From positions 4,781 to 53,204 of the forward strand of contig NW_003116462.1 of the NCBI RefSeq assembly GCF_000003605.2: a DNA stretch of 48,424 bases, given 5' to 3'. The notes below the pieces were generated by a model. That model searched no databases, was not told the origin of the DNA, and worked only from the letters and a program-made list of their open reading frames with translations. Shown here in pieces: positions 1 to 11,500 of the stretch; within the stretch, counting starts at the first letter, position 1, and the number at the start of each line of letters is the position of its first letter. Position numbers and translations under genes: made by a program. Source of the DNA: Saccoglossus kowalevskii (Eukaryota > Hemichordata > Enteropneusta > Harrimaniidae).

Positions 1-254
1 CCAATTTACTTATAATTAACACCACCTTATGAAACGTGTCGTTGAAGACAATAGGTAAATTAGTGTACATTACACCTCTATTCATATATAGTGCTAAGTT
101 ATACTTGGAACATTGATAACGTGGATTAAAATGCAAATAACTTTGATTAACGCCACTGCAGAACTGCAGTTCAAGAGAAGTTAGCTTTATGGGCACGTAG
201 TTTCACATGGTATCCAGCATAGATATCGTTTCAAAATATTTACTGGCTTCACAT

Positions 255-327
255 TGTTTCCGCCTGGGCTCGAACCAGGGACCTTTCGCGTGTTAGGCGA
301 ACGTGATAACCACTACACTATGGAAAC
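255..327 (-). tRNA. tRNA-Val (anticodon AAC)
   Basis: The minus strand reads as a 73-nt intronless tRNA. The acceptor stem GTTTCC pairs with GGAAAC and is followed by discriminator A. The D-arm carries an A-box (TAGTGTAGTGG), the anticodon loop reads CCTAACACG with anticodon AAC, and the B-box is GGTTCGAGCCC. The CCA tail is not encoded, as expected in eukaryotes. A run of four T lies about 15-20 nt downstream on the minus strand and could end Pol III transcription. All arms pair well, so it looks functional. Confidence 0.96.
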
Positions 328-690
328 AGGCAGGTTGCTTTTCTCATATCTTCTCGAAAATACAATTAACGGTATAGTGAATTGATCAAACAATCTTGCA
401 ATTTTGCAGTTTCAAAAATTTGCGATTCGCGTATCAAAATCTTTTATTGGAACGAAACATGTCCTAAATTCACCAAAATCACGGAGGCCAGAAAAACAAC
501 CGATTTTCAACTAATCTTTTCAACAGTTAGATCTCCAATGGAATGACAAGATCGCTTTGCTAATTAAATAATTGAAATGTTCAAAACGGTTTCAATACAT
601 TGTATGAGATCAAGGTAAGTTAATCTTAAAGAGAGATCGGATTAAAATATGGTTTGAGTAATAATCAAGACTGTTTACGTGGGGGATCCG
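328..690. other. Spacer with no gene seen
   Basis: AT-rich sequence between the tRNA and the decayed retroelement. I see no convincing reading frame, repeat or RNA gene. Confidence 0.6.
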
Positions 691-691
691 T

Positions 692-777
692 AGTCTATGG
701 TGGGTATGAACTATGTGAATAAGTGGGTGGAGAACCCTCTGCCTAAATTCACTACGTTCAATTACCCACCATAGACT
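692..777. repeat. 14-bp inverted repeat at the recombinase-side end of the DIRS relic
   Basis: AGTCTATGGTGGGT at 692-705 is matched exactly by its reverse complement at 764-777, with a 58-nt loop. It lies beyond the recombinase end of the relic and could belong to its terminal or internal complementary repeats. That assignment is inference. Confidence 0.6.
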
Positions 778-1407
778 CCGGTCAGTCAATAGGTGGCGAG
801 TTTTCCGAGCAAACAGAAAAATGATGAAATGCTTTTCCCAGTCCGGGATGATACAACAATCACTCAACACCTTAGTTAAGACCCCAAGAGGGTGGTGTCT
901 TATCTTGCCGATGCCTTCCCCGGAGCAAGAAGCAAAAAAAACTGCTATGGTGACAGGATTCGGTGTGTCCGAGAAAGCTAGACCCAAACCCAATTCAGGG
1001 GGTAGTATGCTTTCGAAGTAAAGACCGAAACAGTTATGCATGAGGGCATAGGTCGAAAAGCGGGACCTGGGAGCTTCTAGGGAGTGCTTATGGTAGAGAA
1101 ATCTGTCCGCAAAAATGCAGAGACTGACTTATCGCCTATGCACAGGGTTCCTTGTGGTCGCTCGGGCTGGGTAAGCAATCCAAGTCTGACCTGCTACGAC
1201 GAGACCCTACCTGAAGGGACCCTGCTCAATAGATTGGGTGTCTCTTTGGTAGTAGTTGATAAAGATGTTCTGCGTTCTCCAGAAGCCTGCCCTTAAAATG
1301 TGTTCGAGGGGGCTCCTGACACTAGCGCTAGTGAGTTAGCAATCGCACAGACATCATGCGCTCATACTTGGTGGCTCTGCAAGTTCTGTGTTGAGGAAGA
1401 TAACGTA

Positions 1408-2209
1408 TTATAGATCTCCAATACAGTCACAGTAATCCACCTGGCAATGGGAGTAGGGAGAACGGCTTATTCTGCCTGCCTGGGCCATAACACAAAAACA
1501 TGTGTTTGGTTCCCTGTCTCGAAATCCTATTACGGTTCGCAACTCAACACTCAAACCGGGCAGAGAAGCAATTCCTCCTGATCCTCTGGACGACAATATT
1601 TGACAGCCGGGGGATGACGATCGGCTGGGATCGTGTCCTGGAATTTGGTTCTTGGCGAGAAAACTGATTTGTGTCTTTAGCACAACTTGATCGTCCATAA
1701 AGGCGGCGCACCCGTCCGTGAAGGACAGTGCGCCTATCTCTGCCCGGCATCTACCTGAGGCGAGGGCCAGCAGGAAGACTGTTTTCCACGTCCAAAACTT
1801 GAGTGGTGCTGATTGGAGAGGCTCAAAGGGCGGTCTGCATAGAGCGTACAACACAACAACCGACAAATCCCAGTTAGGCAATTCCCTTGTACGGGGGTCT
1901 CGACCTCTGGAAAGCAGTAAATGGTCTCCTAATAATAGGACAATCAGATAGTCTTGTTCCCAAAACATTCTCAATGGTGGGGGACAAGGCCGACCTGTAG
2001 CCAACGATCGCTGCGCAGGACAAATCCACTTCGTCAAACAGGTGGACGAAAGAGTCTGCTACGTGGACAATAGAGGGATGGTATGGATCAATCTCCCTTC
2101 CGCTACACCAATCAGTGTATGCTCGCACCCTAGAAATGTAGGCAGCGTTTGTGGAATCCCTGTTCGCCTTGGCTATGACGTTGGCAGCCCGCTCAGATAA
2201 ACCTTTCAT
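1408..2209 (-). pseudogene. DIRS tyrosine recombinase, frameshifted
   Basis: Two overlapping open segments (2209-1874 and 2037-1408) in different frames cover the recombinase. The first is a SAM-like N-terminal domain (starts MKGLSERAANVIAKANRDST, with the AYISRVRAYTDWC helix). The second carries the start of the catalytic domain (KTVFLLALASGRCRAEIGAL, the box with the first catalytic arginine). The C-terminal His-x-x-Arg and Tyr region is eroded. In the living family this enzyme integrates the circular cDNA. At least one frameshift is needed to join the parts, so no active enzyme is expected. Confidence 0.78.
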
Positions 2210-2219
2210 ATGTGCGGGT

Positions 2220-4181
2220 CTACTGAGAGCCTCTATGCATGTAAGTGATACCTGCTGGTCTCGTTAGTGCACCGTCTGGTTGGGACAGCAGGTCCAGTAA
2301 GTCCGGAAGCACTACTAGTGTTTCGACTATCATTGGTTGGCCAATTGGGTGCGACCAATGACAATATGCAGGTGTGCACCTGTCGATGTTTTTTCCGGTG
2401 CCAGGTGAACTAGCGAGAAGGGAGAAAAGGCGTACACAACTAAGTGGGTCCATGAGGTTAGCAAAGCGACCCTGGCCCAGGCAGCAGGAGTGTTATGTAC
2501 ATCGAGAGCTTGGCGTTCTGGGGTGCGGCAAACCGGACTGTCCCACAGCTGAAACAGCCTGGAGGTTACCCACTAGAGTATCAGCCACTCCGTGTTCTGG
2601 AGACAGAGCCGCCTTGAAAGGGCGTCTGCCAGACTGTTTCTGGTGTGCGGTTAGCTCCACATTCCAGGCACCAAAGGAGAATTTGCTCCGCTAGGACTTA
2701 CAACGATGGGAAACGCCCCCCCCCCCCCAACCTTCTTGAAGGAGACCACCGCTGTGTTGACTGTGCGGAGCAGGACTCTGTGGTCTCGAACTACGAGTAG
2801 AAAATGTGGTAGTGCTAAGCGCACTGCTTTCAGTTCGAGCCGGTTGATATGGTGGTCCCGAAACTAATGCGGGCCCATATCCTTGTGCTTGTTCGTCCAA
2901 TAGATGCGCTCCCCAACCTTGCAGGGAGGCATCTGTTACCAGAGTCATAGCTGCAGCGAGTGGGTCCAAGGGGCCCCCCACCCTGGCCAGTGACAACCAC
3001 CAGGGCAGGGCTTCCTTCACTTGGTCAGAGATCAATACCCGCCTATCTAGTTTCCATAGGAGAGATCGGCGTTGTTCCAACAAGAGTTGTACCGGGCGGC
3101 TGCGTAGTGCAGCCTGGGGAACCACCCTTCAAACCAAGGTCATTCCGATGATCCGCATTAGTTTTCGAAGGGACACTGAGGGAACACTGACTAGGCGTTT
3201 GGCTAGGCTGCTTATTGCTAAGCAACACGCTTGAAATAGCTATGCCAAGTCTACCTCTGTGTCAAACTCTATGCCCAAGAACACCAACTGTTGCATTGGG
3301 TCGGGATGGTACTTGCCGATTTACTAAAGAGCCCAACTGGTGAAGTAAATCCTGTGTTAGCTTGACGTGTTTGGCTAATACCCCTTGTCTGGGTTGTGTA
3401 GTAACCAGTCGTCTAGGTATGAATTGAGGTGTACCCACATTTGGTGAAGCGGCAGCGCTACCTGTTTCATCACTCTGGTGAACACGCAAGACGCTGCGCA
3501 TAACCCAAAGCGAACCCGAAATTCGAACACTTGGCCCAGCCAGGTGCATCAGTATGTGCAGGTAGACCCGCTTAAGTCTAGTGGGGCTATCCAGTCGATG
3601 GAGAGAAGAACCCTGAATGGCGTTCTCCATGCAGAACCGATCAAGAAGCACGTACTAATTCAGTCTGCCTAGGTCCAGAACTGGACGCCCGCCATCTGTA
3701 GATTTGGTACTACGAACACATTTGGGTAGAAGCCTGGATTAATGCCAGCTGATCTACCCTGTGTATGGCGCCCTTTTCCAGCAAACTGCTACTTCCTGTC
3801 TGATTGCTTCCACCTTGCAGGAGTCCCCTGGCAGTGCCCAATAGGGGAGACACTGACAGGGGAGATTTCAGTGGTATCCCGTAACAGAATGTCACCACCT
3901 GGAAAGGTCCAGGGATCGGTCACCCGCAACCTCCAAACCAGACTACACCGGCGCAATCTGTGTTCGACAGGGATATGTGGCCATGGGTTCTCCAGTTGCA
4001 AGGGGTGGGTGCTCACTTTTCTCATGAGGTGAGATCCTCCAAGGCCTGCGAGAGTCACTGCGTTGTAACCTGGCCACTCGCCGAACACATAACTGTCCCC
4101 CCAGTCGCAGAGGTAAGCATCAAACATGCTTCCCCCACTGCCGGGGTGGACGACTGCCAGAGGAGGCTGAGGAGCCACCAC
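2220..4181 (-). pseudogene. DIRS reverse transcriptase/RNase H, frameshifted
   Basis: The minus strand holds scattered pieces of one former reading frame. The RT palm motif YLDDWLL is encoded at 3399-3419 (YLDD at 3408-3419). It is followed by a broken thumb region with VKLTQDLLHQLG. RNase H begins near 2939 with VTDASLQGWGAHL, the usual DIRS form of its first aspartate motif. The 2220-2453 segment continues into the tail between RNase H and recombinase that is normal for DIRS elements. Adjacent motifs fall in different frames and stops occur between them. A poly-C run (about 2716-2728) interrupts the frame. Confidence 0.8.
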
Positions 4182-5331
4182 CTAAACCCTTCCTCCCTGG
4201 GGGTTCGCTGCTACACTTCCCTTCCATGGAAGGGTATGAGCGCTTGCCTCCTGGCCAACTCTGGCTAGCGGACGATGCCCTAGGGCATTGTGTTTTCTGT
4301 GCTTGGGGTGCCCTCTGTTTACCCTTGGCAGGGCCAACTGGCTAGCGGATTTGATCTGAACCCTCTGGTTCATTGCACTCCAAAGCTCCGAGACTGCACC
4401 AGCCATTTCATGAACGAAGAGGGTGGAAGATGTCCATTCTGCATCACTGAGGTGGGAACGTACCCCTTTACCCCACCCAGGGGCCTTAAGCGCTACCTCC
4501 TCCATGGCTGACCAACATCCGCCCATCAACATCGTTTGCGCGCCATGCTCCCCACTCCGTGCTCGGCCGGTCAGGGAGAGATGTGCCGATGGGGTTACTT
4601 TGGATCCCAATGCCCGTGATCCTATAAGCGTTGAGCGCCTTAGGATCAAGGGTGGGAGTATTTACATTGTATCACTAGGGTCGATGATACTCCGCATCAC
4701 CACAATGGCGTGGCTCACTGAGTAGTTACGGATGGAAGACTCTGAGGGGCCGCCCGGGGTATCGGCTGTATCCGACGTGAGCGAGCTGTCTCCTTTCCAC
4801 TTAAGTATGTGAGAGGGAGCGTGTTTGACTGCGCGTACCAGGGTCGGTTCCCTCTGGGGACACCCGTGGGTCAGTAAGAAGGGAGTCAAAACCCACAGCG
4901 GAGACCAGACACAAGAGTAAATTCTTTACCGTTGTACCATTACCGTGCGATGAACCCTGGCTGGCTGAATGTAGGGGGAGGTGCAACGTGTGCCAACCCG
5001 AAAGCCCTGCCCCGAAATCGGAGGCTTGGCTGCCAGCATCTCCATTGGCATTCAGCGCCGGAGGCCTCAGGGGAGACGCGGTGCGACTAGCCTGAGCCTC
5101 GGCCTCACCCAAATCAGTGGGAGAGCCGCGGCTGGGAACGGGGGGTTCTCCGGAAGAGACATGTCTGAATGTGAGCGATGCTTTTATGTTTAATCCTGCT
5201 TGCCCACTGAGGGGCCGCAGTGGACCACATTTTGATTGGCTCCTGTGGAAACCAAGGTGGTGTACCTGAAACTGAGCCATTTGTTTATGCTCTATAAATA
5301 GGTTAGATTGATGAAAGTTGAGGTCCACCAT
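4182..5331 (-). pseudogene. Gag-like region of the DIRS relic
   Basis: Upstream of RT on the minus strand are two open stretches (5331-4801 and 4649-4182) with Ser/Gly/Pro-rich composition and no zinc knuckle. Position and composition fit a DIRS gag, a poorly conserved protein. I identify it by location rather than by a motif. The outermost part (5160-5331) is less GC-rich and may already be flanking DNA. Confidence 0.5.
5235..5300 (+). promoter_or_regulatory. Candidate CCAAT/TATA promoter
   Basis: An ATTGG box (5235-5239) lies about 55 bp before TATAAATA (5293-5300) on the plus strand. AATAAA occurs about 460 bp further on (near 5759). The arrangement resembles a solo LTR promoter with its polyadenylation signal, or a lone Pol II promoter. 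No terminal repeats or target duplications were identified. Confidence 0.25.
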
Positions 5332-5544
5332 TTCAATTGAGTACTCTGTGTGTTGCTGCTGCTACGATATTGTGAGACAAGTGATACAGGCTTTAATCTT
5401 GTATGAACTGCTCTGTGACCTCCTGCTATCAGCGATGCCCTCCAGAATAAGAGCGTTCCTCTGCAAGCAAGACTCCAGTATCTCTTCATTGTTGTGTTGC
5501 AAGAAGCCATTGGCTGTCATCAATTTCCACATCCTGGAACTGTG

Positions 5545-7480
5545 AGTTATCACCTATGCACACTTCCCTAGACAATCCTCTATTTTAGTGAATTTATGCA
5601 TTGTATTATTTTGAAAGTATTAAAGCCAGAAGCTTTAACTTGGTAGTTTGGTGTATGTGTATTTCATTTTCAGTACTATAATAGTTATTTCTACCCCATT
5701 CTAACAGTGAAAGAACCCCTTGTCCAATGCGAGTTCTGTGAGTGTCCCTCTCAATATCAATAAACAGGCCTTACACTGTGACAGTTGAACGACAACATTT
5801 ATAAACTTGATCTTTAATTAACAGTTGAACGAACTTCAAGTTACGGGCAACATGGATTTTTAGTTTTTTTTAAAAGATAATTTGTTTCAAAATGTGTCTT
5901 AATGATGGGATAATTGTTGGCAGAACAATGCACGTATGAGTGTAGTGCAAGTTTCTGCCCAAGTTAATTTTGTACTTAGGCATACAAAATGTGTTTGGTA
6001 ATTGGTAAGACAGTTTAATTGTATTTTAACATTAAATATATTACTAAATCAACAAGATCCTCAAATAACTTCTTTGTTTCTTGATTTTAATATGGCTGAT
6101 GACACATACGCATGTGCACTGACCGTAAAATCTGTAAGCTAATTATATGTAGGCCTATTTTGTCTTGCATCACTGATGATACAAATTCAGGGGATAGTGG
6201 TTCTGGTCAATGTTTTTGCACTCACGTAACTTATTGATGTCTCTATAAAGGAAGATTCATTTGAAAAGTGGGGATGGTAACTAGGGTGAGACTGACAAGA
6301 CTGAATGATGACAGATTTATCAACTTTGTGCAAACTAATCTATAATATATGTAGACATTACATTGAATGATATACTGCTGATTACAGTAGAGCTGGTAGA
6401 AACTGAAAAACCACCCGACTCTTCCTCACTTGTATTTATGTTGGAATACCAAATGTATGCATATTTTATTGCATAGCAGCAACAATTCTGTGTGTCAAAA
6501 TCTTCTGTGATTCATTGCTGTGGATATTTTCTACTTTTTGAGAAAATTGTAAAATAATATGTATTCTCTGAGGCCAAGCTTGTACATTTTGTTCTAAAAG
6601 TCATTTTCCACCTGTTTGCATAAACATCGCAACAAGTAAACCTCATGTAGATGGGATTTTATTTAGCAGGTCAAAGTTCAGTTTGGCTCAGAATTACAGA
6701 GACACTAAGAAAAACAGCAAAAACAACTACTCACTAGGATTAAGAAACCATGTCTTGTGGGTACATTACCCTAATACGAATATTTTTTTTTAATTCAGTT
6801 TTATGTTGGTAAATTGTAATTTAGTTTATTTATAATAAAAAACATTCATTTGGTTAATTTATTTGTTGCCTCCACAATTATAACATACAAAAACTAAAAT
6901 CAAATTTTTAGAAAATAGTCATGTGACAAAACACCAAATGAGGCATTACGTCATATGTGATATCGGTCTCTTGTAACACATACACTGCATGTAAAATATA
7001 ATTGGTACTTTTCAGTAGTTCAACAGTTTTTGTTTTAAAAACAAAGACATAATAAATTCAGTAAATAGGTTTTACTTGACATACTTACTTACTTAATGAA
7101 GTTGAGAATCAAATCACGATTACCAATTTCTCAAAACAACTAAATTGTTAAAATATGAAATGACATATTATTAGAGGTTCCACTTTACAGGGAGTGCCAA
7201 ATAAACTGATTAGGAAAAGTGCTATCTCCCTAGTAATCTTCTTTGCAATGTTGGAATATTCCTAGGAACATTGGCAATAGCATCTATGATTTTGCTTTCA
7301 ACCATTGGAAAGTAAAAACTAATTCTTATATTGCAATTCCCATGTAGGATGTCCAAATTTAAAATAAAATTGTATGTTATTTTGTACTTTTACTTTGTAC
7401 AAATGTACAACGCTCGTTTCAATAATACACCATTTTCATACATCACACAATTCTTTCACTCGAAATCCATAAATTTAATT
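5545..7480. other. AT-rich spacer with no gene seen
   Basis: No recognisable coding region. Near 5780-5832 the 12-mer ACAGTTGAACGA occurs twice as a direct repeat about 41 bp apart. The rest is homopolymer-rich low-complexity DNA. Confidence 0.55.
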
Positions 7481-7483
7481 TGG

Positions 7484-7570
7484 TTTACATGGTTACATCA
7501 ATTTCCTGTTTGTTTACATGGTAACATCAATTTCCTGTTTGTTTACATGGTTACATCAATTTCCTGTTTG
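7484..7570. repeat. 29-bp tandem repeat, 3 copies
   Basis: Three consecutive 29-bp units each starting TTTACATGG and ending CCTGTTTG. They are identical except for one base in the middle copy (GGTAAC versus GGTTAC). Confidence 0.95.
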
Positions 7571-7688
7571 AAACTGAGTGGTTTTTACTGCACCTAAATG
7601 TAGTTATGCATATGTCGTAATAAATATAAAAGTTTTGAAGTCAAAACAAATACTACTGGCCATGCACGTTTCTAGGAATATCACAAAA

Positions 7689-8295
7689 CTGACTGTGACT
7701 CAGTCGTAATGACCTACAATGAAACAAGTCTATGAATCACAGTCATAATGACCTACAATGTAAGTAGTGACTGTGACTCAGTCGTAATGACCTACAATAG
7801 AAGTCACTATGACTCACAGTCATAATGACCTACAATGAAAGAAGTCACTGTGACTCAGTCGTAATGACCTACAATGAAAGAAGTCACTATGAATCACAGT
7901 CATAATGACCTACAATTAAAGAAGTCACTGTGACTCAGTCGTAATGACCTACAATTAAAGAAGTCACTATGAATCAGTCGTAATGACCTACAATTAAAGA
8001 AGTCACTGTGACTCAGTCGTAATGACCTACAATGAAAGAAGTCACTGTGACTCAGTCGTAATGACCTACAATGAAAGAAGTCACTGTGACTCAGTCATAA
8101 TGACCTACAATGAAAAAGTCACTGTGACTCAGTCGTAATGACCTACAATGAAAGAAGTCACTGTGACTCAGTCGTAATGACCTACAATGAAAGAAGTCAC
8201 TGTGACTCACAGCCGTAATGACCTACAATGAAAGAAGTCGCTGTGACTCAGTCATAATGACCTACAATGAAAGAAGTCACTGTGAATCACTGTTA
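7689..8295. repeat. 39-bp minisatellite carrying AP-1 consensus sites (about 15 copies)
   Basis: A tandem array of a roughly 39-bp unit (ACTGTGACTCAGTCG then TAATGACCTACAATG then AAAGAAGTC). Most units contain TGACTCA, the AP-1/bZIP consensus. Copies differ by small substitutions and one- to three-base indels. The array begins about 220 bp downstream of the GRHPR stop codon in gene orientation, so it may lie in the 3' UTR or just beyond it. Confidence 0.95.
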
Positions 8296-8518
8296 AACAT
8301 AATTTTTTTAGTCAGTGCAATTTTTCTGAGGTCCTGAAATCGTGAACATTTCTAGCAGCGAAAAAAAACAATTTGTTTTAAATAACGATATAAACACAAT
8401 TTTCCCTAAAATGGCTATGGCCATGTCAGCTAAGGAGTATAACTCCTCACTAAATTGCTTTCACAGGCTAGACATGGATTATCATGGATGCATGGTTTGC
8501 TATGAATTGTACAATACT

Positions 8519-11500
8519 TCAAAACTGTACTTGGCATGGGATGGGATGACCCTTTAAACCGGCCAGTAAGTTGTTCGCTGCTAGTACAGACATTTCTGTC
8601 CTTGTCTCCACCGTTGCACTCCCAATGTGTGGTAACACAACTGAAATAATATAAAGTAAAATTTTTAAAATATGCATAAGATATACAGCAAATCAGATAC
8701 TGTTTTTACTCCATTAAAAGCATATAAGATTACATCAATGATCTAGATAAGTTTGGCGTACATACATAAAACCCTATGAAACATTTTTAATTTTATTATT
8801 TGCTTTCACTGTTATTAGTAAATATAGTTATCTGAGATATATAACTTCAAAGACAGATTAGTAAAACCTACATAAATTTGCATATGAAAGCGAAAAGATC
8901 ACATCAATTGGCATTATTTTCTGAAGGAGTTCTAATAAAGCAAATCTTGGAGGAAATTGTTCAAATGGAAATTTACACAGGGAAAGTGCTCACCTGATTT
9001 AGTCAATTCTGTTCACTGATAAGAAGAATGTATTTAGCTGGCCAGAAAAAGTTCACTCCGCAAAGTTCATAGATTTCAGATTTGTTAATCAATAATTCTG
9101 AGAAATAGCCACCCCTTAACTTGGTCAAATTTAAACACTTCAGATGAAGTGCAGAAACATTAAAAGCGGGAGGATCATCACATGCGCACATGTGAGAATT
9201 GAGTATCAAGCAATGATAACAACACATGCTAAAAATGCAAAGGCTCATGGGTAGATGCTTGTTTGTAAACAATGCCACGCTATGGCCATCTGACGCATGT
9301 GCAGGTGGACTCGCCCACTTTAACACAAAACATGAAAAAAGAAGATTTACTATATAATGGTGAGAGAGAGAAATCTTACCACAATTTTCTAGCTCAAGCA
9401 ATGGATGATCTGTTGGCAGTGGTTCTGGTACAGTAACATCCAACCCGGCAGCTTTGATTGTTCCCGATTCCAAGGCTTCTAGTAAGTCATCTTGGTTAAC
9501 AACACCACCCCTGTGATAGTACAATATATACGCTATGTATCTGCCAACACATCATTCATGTCACATCATTCGACACACCACGTCATTGTAAAAGTGAAGG
9601 GAATACAAACTGTGGGTCAGTCTAATTCTATATATGTTATTTATAGCGTACAGTGTATTGCAATTCACATACCTGCTGGTGTTAATAAATATTGCTGAAC
9701 TCTTCATTTTCTCAAAGGTTTCTGTTTTAAAAAGATCGGTAGTCTCGGGTGTCAGTGAGCAGCACGCTATAACAAAATCTGATTGTAGTAGTAGATCATC
9801 AAGACTTACTGAAATAAAGACAAATTTATTATCAACAAACCTAGTCAATAAGCTGATTGGTGATCCCACTCCACTAAAAAAATCATTTTCAGTACTGTTG
9901 CCTCCTGAGAATTTACATCTTCAAACACTGTAATCTTTGTTTTTGAATTACGTTTTTTAATTAGAATTATAAAAGCTCTATCATTATGTTCTAATAGCTG
10001 AAACAAATTCCTGTGAATTTTCATTTGTCGAATGAACTGTTTTTTAGTACAATTAGTACAATTTTTAGTACAATTTTCTTTTCAAAATGTGGATGCAGCG
10101 TTTTGCTTTTTAAGTATTTTTTATGTATTGTTTTTGATTTGATAACTTTGAACTAAACAGATTTTCTATTAGCTTCAGATCTTGATCAAAGTTTGGCACC
10201 TAGTTCATAGGAGTGCTTATATTGATTTTCTGACATCTTGTTTTCTGTAAAGATTTTATTGGTAGGTTTGCAAATGTGCATCGCACTGTGCAAAAACTCT
10301 CTCCATGAGTTGGTTTTGAAACCCAGTCTAGTATTCCCATGGGATTTGGGAGATACATTACCAACGATATTATTACAAGATAAATGATTTGCTTCATTTG
10401 CATATTTCCACTGAGATCAGTGACCTTTGAATGTGTATCACCAGTGATCAGTCTAGTAGAAACAGTCAAAATATTTTATCAGATTTTCTTAATTTTTGCA
10501 TGATATTTCCATACAGAAATTCTGTTGTTCATACTCAGGGAAGACTTTATACTGATGAATAAGGTGACCAAGTTTGATGAAGTTTTGAATAGAATTAGTA
10601 AAGTTATTGTGCGCACAATAACAATTATGCAATTATGAACGGCGACGACAACAACGACATCAACGACCATGACGGTGGCAACAACCACAGCACAACAATT
10701 TTTCCCTTAATATACCTTTCCATTCCATCTTTAATGGTACGGGCAATGTAAAAATGGCTCCAATATATCAGGCTTTATTTTCATAGTGAAGACGAGAAGG
10801 TCAAAATGGCAAAACAGGAATTAGGTTGAAGTTTACATCAAAGTTTGATGACTTGGATTTCATAGCGCTGATAGCATCCACAAAACAACATCTCCAACAA
10901 AACAGACAGAAGAAAAAATAATGAAAATTAATGCAAGAAATGTTGACAGAATTTACATCGATGGCGAAGTTGTTGAAGATGTCAACAAATTTGTCAATTT
11001 TCATTGAAATTTGATGATTGGTACTTCAGATATTGGTAGAAAAGACAAAAATTTACTAATTTTACCAGCAGCTCTCACTTACCCTGTCTGTGTGTAACAG
11101 ACATACACACAGACAGGGTAACTGCAAAGATAATGTGCTTTGCAAATATACATAAAGAGTATAAAAGGTTGCACCAAAATTTTGCCCAGAAAAAATTCTG
11201 ACACTCTAGGGTTTAAATTCTATGACTTACCGAATTCAGCCGGGAGAAGATGAGAATCTGATTTAGGACTCCTACCAGTGTATAAAAATCTCTTGACCCC
11301 AAATGGTTTCAACCTCTGGCCGACAGCCATTCCAATACGTCCTAACCCAACTATTCCTACTGTGCTGTTGGAAAGTCCACTTCCACACATCCATAATGGA
11401 ACCCAGGATCCCCAGCCACCACTGGATTAATAAAAAGACATTATTATATGTATAATCTACAATATTAATCAAAGTTTTAGTATCAATCCAAGTCGTAGGC

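Larger units (their letters stand above)
692..5331 (-). mobile_element. Degenerate DIRS-type tyrosine-recombinase retrotransposon
   Basis: A GC-richer block than its surroundings whose minus strand carries, in transcription order, a gag-like region, reverse transcriptase, RNase H and a tyrosine recombinase. That order and the use of a tyrosine recombinase instead of a DDE integrase define the DIRS order (DIRS or Ngaro type). No adenine methyltransferase domain is visible between RNase H and recombinase. The reading frames are broken many times, so this is a relic. The termini are not secure: 692 is placed at an inverted repeat beyond the recombinase and 5331 at the gag-side end of the open frame. 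It is a retrotransposon, not a virus. Confidence 0.82.

Noticed and set aside
821-1296. Short plus-strand frames over the DIRS relic
   Set aside because: They are antisense to the retroelement and show no domain.
5160-5790. Solo LTR of a Gypsy- or BEL-type element
   Set aside because: TATA, CCAAT and AATAAA are suggestively spaced, but I found no TG...CA boundaries with a target duplication.
7689-8295. CRISPR-like regularly spaced repeats
   Set aside because: The units are directly tandem with similar sequence throughout and no unique spacers. The window is clearly animal DNA.
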